From Mesostigma viride (lineage: Eukaryota > Streptophyta > Mesostigmatophyceae > Mesostigmatales > Mesostigmataceae), in the NCBI GenBank assembly GCA_009746045.1, contig RPFO01000275.1, positions 314,308 to 378,307 on the forward strand: 64,000 nt of DNA, read 5' to 3'. Positions 1-10,354 of the stretch are shown here, one piece after another. Within the stretch, counting starts at the first letter, position 1. Every line of letters begins with the position of its first letter. Both the position numbers and the translations under genes were made by a program. A model generated the notes under the pieces. That model was not told the origin of the DNA, searched no databases, and saw nothing but the letters and a program-made list of their open reading frames with translations.

Positions 1-740
1 TGGATACTGCTTGACCTCCGGAGCATCTGGTGAGCCGCAGTTCTGGTTTAGGGTGATAGGGTGGTTGAAAATGGAGGTCTAGTCAGGGTTTGTTATTGTT
101 TGTTGCGTTACTTGCTGGAATTTTATTTTCCGGTGCTGTCGGTGGCCGCTGAAGAAATTCTTTGCGGGACCTAGGATGTGTGCTGTCCTTCCGTCTGGCA
201 CCGCTGCCGTGGATTCGACGGCCGCAAACACCTGCATTGATAAATTGCCGCACCTGACTGCGTCAATGTTATGGATGCTCAGGGTATTATGGCGCCTTGA
301 GTGTCATGTTGTCCATACGTCTTGCATATGGCATTCATCTATGTAACCTTTTGCCTCTTGCTGTTGGTTGCTTTGCTTTTATGCGCTTTATTTCATTTCC
401 TTGGTGGGATTAGCCTGTGGAAGGCGGCCTCCCTCCTGCATCCTGTGTCGGCAGACATACTGACAGGCAGGATGAAGTGCAGGCAGAGGGGCAGGCGAAC
501 AGTTTATATTTGCACACATGCTTGCCGCTGGTACGCTAGTTTGCGTGTATCTTTGCATGGTCATGTTTTGGCAGGCCTGGACAGATATGTTCAAATATGG
601 TCGCATGCGTGCATGCACGCATGCATGAATGGGTTTACGCATGTTGCCAGCCACATAGGTAGGCACGTGGGAACGCTCGCAAGCTGACGACACTACCAGG
701 TCAGGCTGGTCTGGACCTGGAAGACACACAGGAATCAGGC
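1..740. other. No gene seen
   Basis: I see no credible coding region here. The open frames on both strands have no recognisable domain, and their composition looks like non-coding sequence. Around 600-640 there is a GCATGC/GCATGCATG-rich stretch of low complexity. The segment runs straight into the GGGA array. Confidence 0.5.
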
Positions 741-747
741 AGCCTTG

Positions 748-1290
748 GATGGTGAGGGAGGGAGGGAGGGAGGGAGGGAGGGAGGGAGGGAGGGAGGGAG
801 GGAGGGAGGGAGGGAGGGAGGGAGGGAGGGAGGGAGGGAGGGAGGGAGGGAGGGAGGGAGGGAGGGAGGGAGGGAGGGAGGGAGGGAGGGAGGGAGGGAG
901 GGAGGGAGGGAGGGAGGGAGGGAGGGAGGGAGGGAGGAGGGAGGGAGGGAGGGGGAGGGAGGGAGGGAGGGAGGGAGGGAGGGAGGGAGGGAGGGAGGGA
1001 GGGAGGGAGCGAGCGAGGGAGGGAGGGAGGGAGGGAGGGAGGGAGGGAGGGAGGGAGGGAGGGAGGGAGGGAGGGAGGAGGGAGGGAGGGAGGGAGGGAG
1101 GGAGGGAGGGAGGGAGGGAGGGAGGGAGGGAGGGAGGGAGGGAGGGAGGGAGGGAGGGAGGGAGGGAGGGAGGGAGGGAGGGAGGGAGGGAGGGAGGGAG
1201 GGAGGGAGGGAGGGAGGAGGGAGGGAGGGAGGGAGGGAGGGAGGGAGGGAGGGAGGGAGGGAGGGAGGGAGGGAGGGAGGAAGGGAGGGC
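748..1290. repeat. (GGGA)n polypurine microsatellite
   Basis: About 540 bp of GGGA units on the plus strand, broken only by rare GGA, GGGGGA and GAGC variants. Every reading frame stays open because the unit has no stop codon, which explains the long artefactual open frames over it. The strand asymmetry is complete: all purine on plus, all pyrimidine on minus. Confidence 0.97.
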
Positions 1291-1434
<144 letters not shown>

Positions 1435-1519
1435 ATGCCTGGGTGGGTGGGCACGTGTTCGGGTGGGTGTGGGTATAATACCTAATACCTAATGCACCAA
1501 TTTGGTGCATTGTGTGTGG

Positions 1520-1762
1520 TTGTATGGGTGGGTGGGTGGGTGGGGTGGGTGGGTGGGTGGGTGGTGGGTGGGTGGGTGGGTGGGTGGTGGTGGGTGGGTG
1601 GGTGGGTGGGTGGGTGGGTGGGTGGGTGGGTGGGTGGGTGGGTGGGTGGGTGGTGGGTGGGTGGGTGGGTGGGTGGGTGGGTGGGTGGGTGGGTGGGTGG
1701 GTGGGTGGGTGGGTGGGTGGGTGGGTGGGTGGGTGGGTGGGTGGGTGGGTGGGTGGGTGGAT
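1520..1762. repeat. (GGGT)n microsatellite
   Basis: About 240 bp of GGGT units with a few GGT interruptions. It is followed by two imperfect copies of a roughly 45-bp sequence containing AAGGTGTGCTATTTA and GCCAAACACCATTCC (1763-1880). A near-identical GGGT array sits at 62.03-62.15 kb. Confidence 0.95.
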
Positions 1763-1934
1763 AAGGTGTGCTATTTATTATCATTAGCCAAACACCATTC
1801 CTGTTAACAAAATAAGGTGTGCTATTTACTATCATTAGCCAAACACCATTCCTGCCTAACACCATTAGCCAAACACCATGCCAAACTAAGTCAATTTTGA
1901 GGACCTAGGTATGGATCCCCACTTTGGTACCATG

Positions 1935-1997
1935 AATTAATTAATTAATTAATTAATTAATTAGACTCGTGCTCCCGTTGGGGAGTCACGGAGCATT
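1935..1997 (-). mobile_element. LINE 3'-end scrap with AATT tail
   Basis: Read on the minus strand, a short sequence with CTCCGTGACTCCCC, a loop, and GGGAGCACGAG is followed by a (TTAA/AATT)n tract. The same hairpin plus tail ends other LINE-like copies at about 30.29 kb and 32.24 kb. This is probably a 5'-truncated insertion that kept little more than its tail. Confidence 0.45.
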
Positions 1998-2464
1998 AAC
2001 CCCGATGGATGGATGGATGGACGAATTGTCTAGCGCGCTTCCCACATGTTTGCAAACGCGGGCGCTTCCCCACGGGAGGGGGTTCGTTGTCCTCTATGAC
2101 CTGGGCCCACTTGGCCTTGTCCATCATCTTGTTCCAAATCACGGAGAGGCCTAGGCCCCCCATGTCCTCTACTAGCTGTTCTTTGAAGGTACCATTGAAG
2201 ACACCTTCAAGCCCGTGGGCCGTGATTCATGTCAAACACCATTCTGAAATCCGTTGGACGCATGACTACCGCCGGTTGATAAATAGCTACGTTTAATTTA
2301 CTAATTGATTAACTAGGTAGGTTTAATTAACTAATTGATTAACTATGTAGGTAGATGGTTTTCTCCTTGACAAACCAATTCATACAAGTAATCTGGTTTT
2401 CTCTTTGATATACAAATAGTGGCAATGGTAACGGCACTGTGGCAATGGTAAATTAATTAATATA

Positions 2465-3155
2465 TGTATAAGGACCTTTAAGACTCCGGCAGACAAGATT
2501 TCTTTTCTCAGACGCCGCAAGCGGCTCGAGAAGACTCTCTTCACCCTTGACGACGACTTGACCCTGGCACAGCAACAACGACGACGGGAGCTATGGTCGA
2601 CCTACCTCCAGCTCCGGCAGACCAAGGCGGGCCAGCCGGTGTACTGGAAGGGGGCGGCCATCTACGTCGGCCACAAGCCCTGGCAAGCGACCCCCTCGAC
2701 CACCGCGGCCCCAGCAACTCCAGCCCCAGCCTAGGGGAATACAGCAGTAGTGTAGAATAGTTAGACAGTGGCCTTGTACATGCCCGCCTACTACAGGCAC
2801 TATACCAGCTGAGGCCTAGCCCTTTTTAGTCATGTACATGTGTGCCTATGATGTGCCACACTCCAGACGATGCCTAGCCTTATTTAGTAATGTTGTGCCC
2901 ATGCAGGGAGTCACTCTCTGCTGAGAAGCCATGCCATAGCTCTTGTATAGCCATGATGATCTTCCCCCTCACAGGCATGCTCCCCCCTTACCCGGGCATA
3001 GCGTGATAGACCATGAGGGTGCGGGTGCCCTGGTGCACCTAGAGCAAGTGTTGTTTACATTCCCACCCTTGCAGGAAGTAGCTTAGAATGTACTATAGGC
3101 TCATATGCCCCTTCTCAGGGCTACGTGCTACATATACTCCCAACGGAGTTATGTT
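2465..3155 (+). mobile_element. 5'-truncated ORF1-only LINE copy
   Basis: The left part (to a TAG near 2733) encodes the C-terminal end of the ORF1-like protein found whole at 53.2-54.6 kb, including KISFLRRRKRLEKTLFTLDD and the terminal run ending PATPAPA. The rest matches the 3' UTR of that element, including ACAGGCACTATACCAGCTGA and a final hairpin CTCCCAACGGAG just before an AATT tract. The nucleotide match to the 52-53 kb copies is close to identical by eye, so the insertion is young. The 5' truncation is typical of target-primed reverse transcription. Confidence 0.8.
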
Positions 3156-3159
3156 CCTA

Positions 3160-3222
3160 ATTAATTAATTAATTAATGTATAAGGACGCAGTCACGTGTC
3201 TATTAATTAATTAATTAATGTA
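3160..3222 (+). mobile_element. LINE (RT type) 3'-tail scrap
   Basis: Two AATT tracts flank GGACGCAGTCACGTGTCTAT, which is the very 3' end of the RT-bearing LINE seen at 51.06-51.10 kb. It directly follows the tail of another LINE copy, so one element probably landed in the AT-rich tail of the other. Confidence 0.5.
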
Positions 3223-5360
3223 TGAGGATGCTGCTGTTGGGAAGACATTGAGCACAGTAAGCATCGTGCTTTGTATCCCTATCTTACGCCGTTACACAAA
3301 GAGAATAAGGGGCAGGGGGACGCCTTGTGTGGGAATGGATAACAATGTCACACTTTGATCATCACTGGGACAAATTAATTAACTAATAAATTGATTATCA
3401 CGTAGACTAAGTCATGCGGGTACCAATAAAGGAACCTTCATTCATTGGGACATATATCAATCATTGGGACATATATCAAGACATATATTGGGTTGTCTCC
3501 TTGATATATTGGGCCATATATGTGTGTTACCTTGGTCTTAGCATGTGCAGCCCATGTCAATTAAATTGCTTGATTCCCTTACAGCATAATACAAGGGGAG
3601 TGCACAACATTCGGCCATGCAGGCACCAGCTCATGTATTTTGTCTCCAGGGTGCTTAATTCTGAATGACGTATGTTGGTGAATAAGACATGCACCTCCGT
3701 TTGAAAGTCAAATCCTTACAAACCCGTCAAGTCCTACATGAAGGACAGTCTCATGTTGAGGGGGGGGGGGAGCGTAAGAGACCACCAAATGCGTGCAGGA
3801 GCTTGAAAAGGGGTTTTACGCGTACACGACCCAAGACTTGAGGTATTTATCCTTCGTCTGATCGACCAGGACTGTGATTTCCCCGTCATAAAACCTGCAC
3901 ATGCAGTTGCACGGATGTTTTAGCTAGTATTCAACCACACTAACACATCTTTATCCATCCAAGCCATGTGAAAACTGGCCAAACCACATGCTACCATCCT
4001 CTGCACATATGGTACCTCCTATGTTAAAGGTTTGACGCCATTCTGACAAGAACTGCTTAAGTTACCACCATTCCAAGACGGCCACCCACGAAGACGGTAC
4101 AAGGAGGTTTTAGTAACCATTTAGCCACACTAGCACCTCCTTCATCAAAGACATCTGCAAACTGACCAAAGCACATATAGTTAGTTCTTGCATGCTGACA
4201 ACAAGCATGCTCAAGGTTGGGGGTCATTGTGACAAGAACTGCTCAGGTTGATGGGCTTCATATGTGACCACCTGACAAGGCGCTAAGGACCACTAAGTAA
4301 GCAGGTAAGCACAATGACACTTCATATGCCATCCAACATGCACCAAAACCATGCTGAATATCAAGGAGACACCAAAACCATGCTGAATATGTTTAGAAAG
4401 TACAATGGGGTGGCCACGCACCTCATACGCCTTCACCACCCTCGAGCGTGGCCAGCCTTGTATCTATGTGCATAGCAATAATGATGGTAGCACTAACATG
4501 CCTAACCAGCATTTTCTATGTTTCTCCCATGTTAGAGTGTAAGGTTGATGCCAACCAAGCACATCAACACTATAACACTTCCTAAACTGCCCTAACCGGC
4601 ATGGGCAACAAGCAGGACTATGGAGGGCAAGGAACCAAGTAGGATCATGGTATGCATAGCTTGCATGCAGCCAACCATGTCAACCATGGTTGGCTCAGCA
4701 CATCGTAGTCTTGTCACATCATCATAACAAGGGAAAGCTCAAATAAACTATTAGTGGCAGCTATCTACATGGAGTCACACAAATGCAATATCTCCATATT
4801 ATCATCACCATAACACTTCCATCCCTGCACGATAAAATGCAACGAAACCATTGGCGGCCCTTCAGCGCATGAGCGCTGTGATGCCGCTGCGAAGAGAGGG
4901 TGCGTCACTCTCACACAACAAGAAGCGTCCATACACACAACATCCTTGCCAGAACACGTTTCATGAAATGCCTTAAACCTTCCCGAGAAGCTATAGGCTG
5001 CGACTGAAGCGGCCCTGACCACAAAATCAACGAAAACAATCTAAAGCTGCCAGGTATTCGACAACACAACGGCAAGCCACGGCGAGCTAGCTGGCGGAAA
5101 CTGCCCAAAAAGAACGCAAAAACCTTCGAACGATGAGCTCATAGAAGAAAGCACTGATAGCAGATAACATTCGCGACAAATCTGTACCTTGCCCTCGGAA
5201 ATCCCTCGCCCAGGCGCGCAACAACCGCCGTTCTTCCATGGACAGGTCAGACACGCACTGTGCAGGCCTGAACAATTACTTACCGATAATGGCCAAAAAT
5301 GTGGCAAAAAGCACCCGCTCGGTTAAGAATTCGATGCTGCCGATATTAATGCCTGCTTCA
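3223..5360. other. No gene seen; imperfect repeats
   Basis: No supported coding region. Two related stretches near 4040 and 4225 both carry TGACAAGAACTGCT followed by similar flanks, which suggests an old duplication. Short open frames on the minus strand (4.76-5.3 kb) show no domain. Confidence 0.5.
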
Positions 5361-5363
5361 CGG

Positions 5364-5603
5364 TCAGAACAACCACCAAAACCACGATTTTACTGCCGCT
5401 ATCATGAATTCTATTTCATTCCGCGCGACCAAAAAATTCAGATTACCCCCCATGCCGATGGCATATAAAACATCAGCGATATTGTAAACCAGCTGATTTC
5501 CGCCACAAACCAACATCATAAAATCATCGTCTTTAACATTCGAGTAAATATTGTGCATTTCGCTTGCCCTATTGTGGTAATTTCGCCTGAACGCAGTCGC
5601 CAT
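5364..5603 (-). CDS. Small unidentified ORF, possible exon
   Basis: From an ATG at 5603 the minus strand encodes 79 residues. The composition is more protein-like than its surroundings: acidic VKDDDFMMLV followed by a hydrophobic stretch with YNIADVLYAIGMGG and a Trp-rich end. I do not recognise it. It lies downstream of the SR/coiled-coil gene on the same strand, so it could be a later exon of that gene, but I found no convincing splice pair. It may equally be chance. Confidence 0.2.
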   Translation of the reverse strand: MATAFRRNYHNRASEMHNIYSNVKDDDFMMLVCGGNQLVYNIADVLYAIGMGGNLNFLVARNEIEFMIAAVKSWFWWLF

Positions 5604-5784
5604 GGCCACTTCCGCTAGGGGTGCGCGCACCGTGCACCCACTTTTCAGAGTAGGGACGGCACCTCGGACGGCGAATTTTTCGGCGCCAAGAAATTCGGGC
5701 ATGTCCTGTCCCCTTAAAAGGACTCGCTCGCGGTGGCCATCGCTGCACGCAGCACGAAAGGACGCATGTAGGCTAGCGACGCTG

Positions 5785-6080
5785 GGTTTCGCTTCGTTAG
5801 TGCCAGAAATCGCTTCGTTAGTGCCAGAATCGCTTCTTTAGTGTGAATTCGCTTCATTAGTACAATGAATTCGGCTCGTTAGTCTGACATCATTCAATGT
5901 GCTAATCATGCGAATCGTTAGTACGTTACTTCCACTAATGACTCGGGTCTGACTGAAGTCAACGAAGTCGAAACCCCCCAAATTCGGCAGATTAGTACGA
6001 GTATCCGATCGGACCCGGGATCGCAATCTCGAATCGTTAGTGAAATCGAATCACTAATCTACCGAATTAGTGAAATCACT
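5785..6080. repeat. Degenerate short repeats with TTAGTG/CGTTAGT core
   Basis: A run of irregular units of about 15-25 bp. Each holds TTCGTTAGT, TTCATTAGT or a reverse form (CACTAAT), beginning with two near copies of CGCTTCGTTAGTGCCAGAA. It lies just 3' of the coiled-coil gene. No function can be assigned. Confidence 0.6.
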
Positions 6081-7305
6081 AAGGAAGTGAGCTGACCCTG
6101 TAATAAACATACCTGATAATCGACTGAAAATCCTTCGTGAAGAAGGGGTGGGCTCCCGTTCTCGTCCTTCTCCCCCTCAACTGCCTTCGCAGCCTCCTCC
6201 CCCTTCCTCGCAGCCTCCTCCTCCATCTTCCTCGCGGCCTCTTCCGCCTTCATCCTCTCCTGTCGCATCTGCAAAAAAAGAGCGGCCTCCTCAGCAAGAA
6301 TTCCCTTCGCTGCCGCCTCCGTCTTCTTCTTCGCCTCCTCCTTCTGCTTCGCCACCAGGATCCTGTGCTCCTTCTCCTGGGCAGCCTTTTTCTCCTTGTA
6401 CTCCCTCTCCTCCTCCTCCCTCTCCGCCTTCTCCAGCCTCTCCTTCTCCTCCCTCTCCACCCTCTCCCTCTCCGCCTTCTCGATGGCCTCCCTCTCCGCC
6501 TTCTCCTTCTCCTTGTCCTTCTTGTCGAGAGCCGCGTAGTCGTCAGCAAAGCTTGCGGCCATTGCTAACAAATCGGACAACCGCTTCCGACGCGACTCCC
6601 GAACCGGCGATTCCGGGTCTTCAGGCCTCCCGTTAGTCTGATCGCGCTCGTCCTCCTCAACAAGCTCACTGATAGACTTCCTCAGCTTCCTGAGCTCTTT
6701 GGTGTGGTCGTCTTCCTCTACCCACTCGGTCGCAGGCTTACGCTTAGAACTGGAATGCTTGGGGGACGGCAAGCGGGACGCAGAAGCGGGGGACTTGGGT
6801 GGCGGCGAGCGGGACTTGGGGGAAGGAGAGCGGGACGGCGAGCGGGACGCAGTTGCGGGGTTCTTGGTTGACGGCGAGGGGGACTTGCGAGAAGGAGAGC
6901 GGGACGCGGTAGCGGGGGAACTTTGGGCGGAGAGGGGGACTTGCGGTTCGGCGAACGGGTCGCAGTTGCGGGGGACTTGGGGGACTTGCGGGGCGGCGAG
7001 CGGGACGCAGTAGCTCCGGCCGACTTGGGGGGCGGCGATGGAGACTTACGGGGCGGGGAGCGGGACGGAGCGCGAGACGCAGCAGCGAGAGAGGTGGGGG
7101 GTATAATTCTGTCCAACTCGCTGGGGGGCAAGTTGGACTTGGAGGGCGAGGGGGACTCGGTGGGGGGGGACCTTGCCAGAGCATTTACGGGACCGAACTG
7201 CAACGGAGGAAACGCCTCCGTTGCCGTTCGGTCCGGCGAGGTGTTCGACGTCATCTTGGGTGAAACGGGAGTGGCCTTGACAGAATCGGAATAGGAGGAC
7301 GACAT
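6059..7305 (-). CDS. SR/SP-rich coiled-coil protein (frame broken)
   Basis: Start chosen at the ATG at 7305. About 125 residues in one frame are rich in SP, SR and RK (for example RSPPRKSPSPPPKS). The same type of sequence continues in another frame from about 6920, then passes through KHSSSKRKPATEWVEEDD into about 150 residues of E/K/A-rich coiled coil (EKAEREAIEKAERERVEREE region). The two parts are joined only if the frame shifts near 6920-6925, where CCCAAAGTTCCCC replaces the CCCAAGTCCCC of neighbouring repeat units. A good donor, CAG|GTATGT, follows FSVDYQ at 6113, so the last residues before the stop at 6059 may be intron and further exons unlocated. SR plus coiled-coil proteins are often nuclear or RNA-associated, but no family is recognised. 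The palindromic 108-bp array begins about 80 bp upstream. Confidence 0.45.
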
Positions 7306-7382
7306 CTGCAGAACAATATCAAAAAAGCAAGTTTCACAAATGTCATTCAGAATCTGAATCGCCGGCAGAAAAACGATGGGGA

Positions 7383-7848
7383 GGGTCTCGCTGCAGCTAG
7401 ACCCTTTCGTGGATTCTAAAAGGGACATTTACTTTAATGCAAAACTTTGGCGTCTCGCTGCAGCGAGACCCTCACTTCAAGCAAAAACAAATCATTTTTA
7501 GGGTGAGCGAAAAAAAGCAACCTCCCATTATGCAAACATAAAAAAGTATACATTCCTTGGGGTCTCGCTGCAGCGAGACCCTAACGTCAAACAAAAACGA
7601 ATCATTTTTAGGGTGAGCGAAGAAAGCCCCCTCCCATGATGCAAACATTAAAAGTCGACATTCGTAGGGGTCTCGCTGCAGCGAGACCCTAACACCGATA
7701 CAAAAACAAATCATTTTAAGGGTGAGAAAAGAAAGACCCCCCCATCATGAAAACATGAAAAATTGACATTCCTTGGGGTCTCGCTGCAGCGAGACCCTTA
7801 CGTCAATACAAAAATAAAATTCCGAGGGTCTACCCGCAGCGAGACCCT
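7383..7848. repeat. 108-bp tandem repeat, each with a PstI-centred palindrome
   Basis: Six palindromes lie at about 7383, 7450, 7559, 7667, 7775 and 7826. Each is centred on CTGCAG with arms GTCTCG/CGAGAC, or with a GCTAGAC right arm in the first. The second to fifth are spaced 108-109 bp and share the intervening sequence (AAACAAATCATTTTTAGGGT, then a run with CATGATGCAAACAT), so this is a tandem array. The last copy is degenerate (CTACCCGCAG). The array separates the 5' end of the SR/coiled-coil gene from the 30-bp satellite. The same palindrome recurs around the transposase-like gene at 18-22.5 kb. Confidence 0.9.
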
Positions 7849-7849
7849 T

Positions 7850-8400
7850 ACGACCACGTATAAATACATGTGGGGGGGGGAAGCTACGTATAAATCCATG
7901 TGGGGGGGGGATGCTATGTATAAATGCATGTGGGGGGGTGCTGCCATGAATAAAAGAATGTGGGGGTGTGATGGCATGAATAAATGAATGTTGGGGGGTG
8001 CTGGCATTAATAATTAAATGTGGGGGGTGATGGCATGAATAAATAAATGTGGGGGGTGCTGCCATGAATAAAAGAATGTGGGGGTGTGATGGCATGAATA
8101 AATGAATGTTGGGGGGTGCTGGCATTAATAATTAAATGTGGGGGGTGATGGCATGAATAAATAAATGTGGGGGGTGCTGCCATGAATAAAAGAATGTGGG
8201 GGTGTGATGGCATGAATAAATGAATGTTGGGGGTGCTGGCATTAATAATTAAATGTGGGGGGGTGATGGCATGAATAAATAAATGTGGGGGGGTGCTGCC
8301 ATGAATAAAAGAATGTGGGGGTGTGATGGCATGAATAAATGAATGTTGGGGGGTGCTGGCATTAATAATTAAATGTGGGGGGATGATGGCATGAATAAAT
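7850..8400. repeat. 30-bp satellite, left arm, with 119-bp higher-order unit
   Basis: Degenerate roughly 30-bp monomers in G-rich orientation (ATGTGGGGGG-TGCTGCC-ATGAATAA). Four monomer types alternate in fixed order, giving a higher-order repeat of about 119 bp: the monomer GGTGCTGCCATGAATAAAAG recurs at about 7938, 8057, 8176 and 8296. Open frames over it are artefacts. Confidence 0.88.
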
Positions 8401-9577
8401 AAATGATACGTAGCATCACCCCCCCACATGTATTGATACGTAGCATCACCCCCCCACATGTATTGATACGTAGCAGCACCCCCCCACATGTATTAATACG
8501 TAGCATCCCCCCCCCCACATGTATTGATACGTAGCAGCACCCCCCCACATGGATTGATACGTAGCAGCACCCCCCACATGTATTGATACGTAGCAGCACC
8601 CCCCCACATGTATTGATACGTAGCAGCACCCCCCCACGTGTATTGATACGTAGCAGCACCCCCCACATGTATTGATACGTAGCAGCACCCCCCCACATGT
8701 ATTGATACGTAGCAGCACCCCCCCACGTGTATTGATATGTAGCAGCACCCCCCCACATGTATTGATACGTAGCAGCACCCCCCACATGTATTGATACGTA
8801 GCAGCACCCCCCCACATGTATTGATACGTAGCAGCACCCCCCCACATGTATTGATACGTAGCAGCACCCCCCCACATGTATTGATACGTAGCAGCACCCC
8901 CCACATGTATTGATACGTAGCAGCACCCCCCCACGTGTATTAATACGTAGCATCCCCCCCCCACATGTATTGATACGTAGCAGCACCCCCCCACATGTAT
9001 TGATACGTAGCAGCACCCCCCCACGTGTATTGATACGTAGCAGCACCCCCCCACATGTATTGATACGTAGCAGCACCCCCCCACATGTATTGATACGTAG
9101 CAGCACCCCCCACGTGTATTGATACGTAGCAGCACCCCCCACATGTATTGATACGTAGCAGCACCCCCCCACATGTATTGATACGTAGCAGCACCCCCCC
9201 ACATGTATTGATACGTAGCAGCACCCCCCCACGTGTATTGATACGTAGCAGCACCCCCCCACATGTATTGATACGTAGCAGCACCCCCCCACATGTATTG
9301 ATACGTAGCAGCACCCCCCCACATGTATTGATACGTAGCAGCACCCCCCCACATGTATTGATACGTAGCAGCACCCCCCCACATGTATTGACACGTAGCA
9401 GCACCCCCCCACATGTATTGATACGTAGCAGCACCCCCCCACATGTATTGATACGTAGCAGCACCCCCCCACATGTATTGATACGTAGCAGCACCCCCCC
9501 ACATGTATTGATACGTAGCAGCACCCCCCCACGTGTATTGATACGTAGCAGCACCCCCCCACGTGTATTGATACGTA
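8401..9577. repeat. 30-bp satellite, right arm
   Basis: About 39 copies of a 30-bp unit (TGATACGTAGCAGCACCCCC plus CCACATGTAT), C-rich on plus, so inverted relative to the left arm. Units are nearly identical. Most variation is the C-run length (5-9) and ACATGT/ACGTGT. All six frames are open for hundreds of codons, which creates false proteins. Confidence 0.95.
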
Positions 9578-9774
9578 CACTATACTATAAACTTACGGCC
9601 CGTACACGTATACGGGCCCCGTATACGGCCCGTAAACGTATACGGGCTCCGTATACGGTACGTAAACTTTACTTCAATATACGACAAAAAGTATACGGGC
9701 CGTAAGTTTTACGGCCGGTATACTTTTTGTCGTATACTTAAGTAAATTTTACTTTAGTATACGAAAAAAAGTAT
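9578..9774. repeat. TATACGGGCC/GGCCCGTATA palindromic repeat tract
   Basis: Irregular, mostly self-complementary sequence built from GTATACGGGCCGTAAA and its reverse complement, with AAAGTATAC and CGACAAAAAG spacers. The tract is cut at 9774 by the mobile element and continues at 11738: joining GTATACGAAAAAAAGTAT to ACGGGCCGTAAA restores an uninterrupted unit. Confidence 0.8.
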
Positions 9775-10354
9775 TCATGTCCCACGTAGCTCCCACAAAA
9801 ACCAGCATCTTCATTAAAACAATAAGTGGAAGCATACATGTGACACTAATTGACATGCCCGGAGGCACGCCGTTCAAGGCCCTTCATGAAGTACGTTGCC
9901 CTAGAGGCAACCAAGACAAGGGTGGGTGGGTGGGGAGCAAAGAAAGAGGCCGACAAAACCAGCCAGAGCGGCTTTTAGTCGCAAAACCTCCCTTATCCCT
10001 AGCTAACTGACGTCATTAAACCCTTATGTTTAGTGGATGCTAGTAAGACGCTAACCGTACAGACCGGGGGTAGAATATCCCGAATCTGCACGGCTAGTAT
10101 TAAATAATGCGTAGGTTGTTCTTTTCAGGGGCACTGCACCTCACGCCCCGTTCCGCCCGGGTATAATCAACCCAAGCGCGGAACGCACATTTTATTTAAT
10201 TCATTTTTCAACCATGCACTATATTGCATCTACTAATCACAAAAGCTCTAGCCAAACAGCTACGAGTAAACACTGCGACCTATAAGCCGCTCATCCAGCG
10301 GCCTCTTGTTCCCGCATTCACGTATAGAAGAAACTCCGTTCAAAGAACCCCGAT
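9775..10354. mobile_element. Mobile element copy 1, internally deleted (580 bp)
   Basis: This copy consists of a left end (9775-9901, 127 bp), a 33-bp spacer unique to this copy, and a right end (9935-10354, 420 bp). Both ends match those of the following copy, apparently without gaps. It begins TCATGTCCCACG and ends GAACCCCGAT. It encodes nothing recognisable and abuts copy 2 directly with no spacer. Confidence 0.85.

Noticed and set aside
8369..9580. Proteins of 137-403 aa made of YVSIHVGGCC, ATYQYMWGG or RSSTPPHVLI repeats
   Set aside because: All are frames of the 30-bp satellite on both strands; no unique coding sequence.
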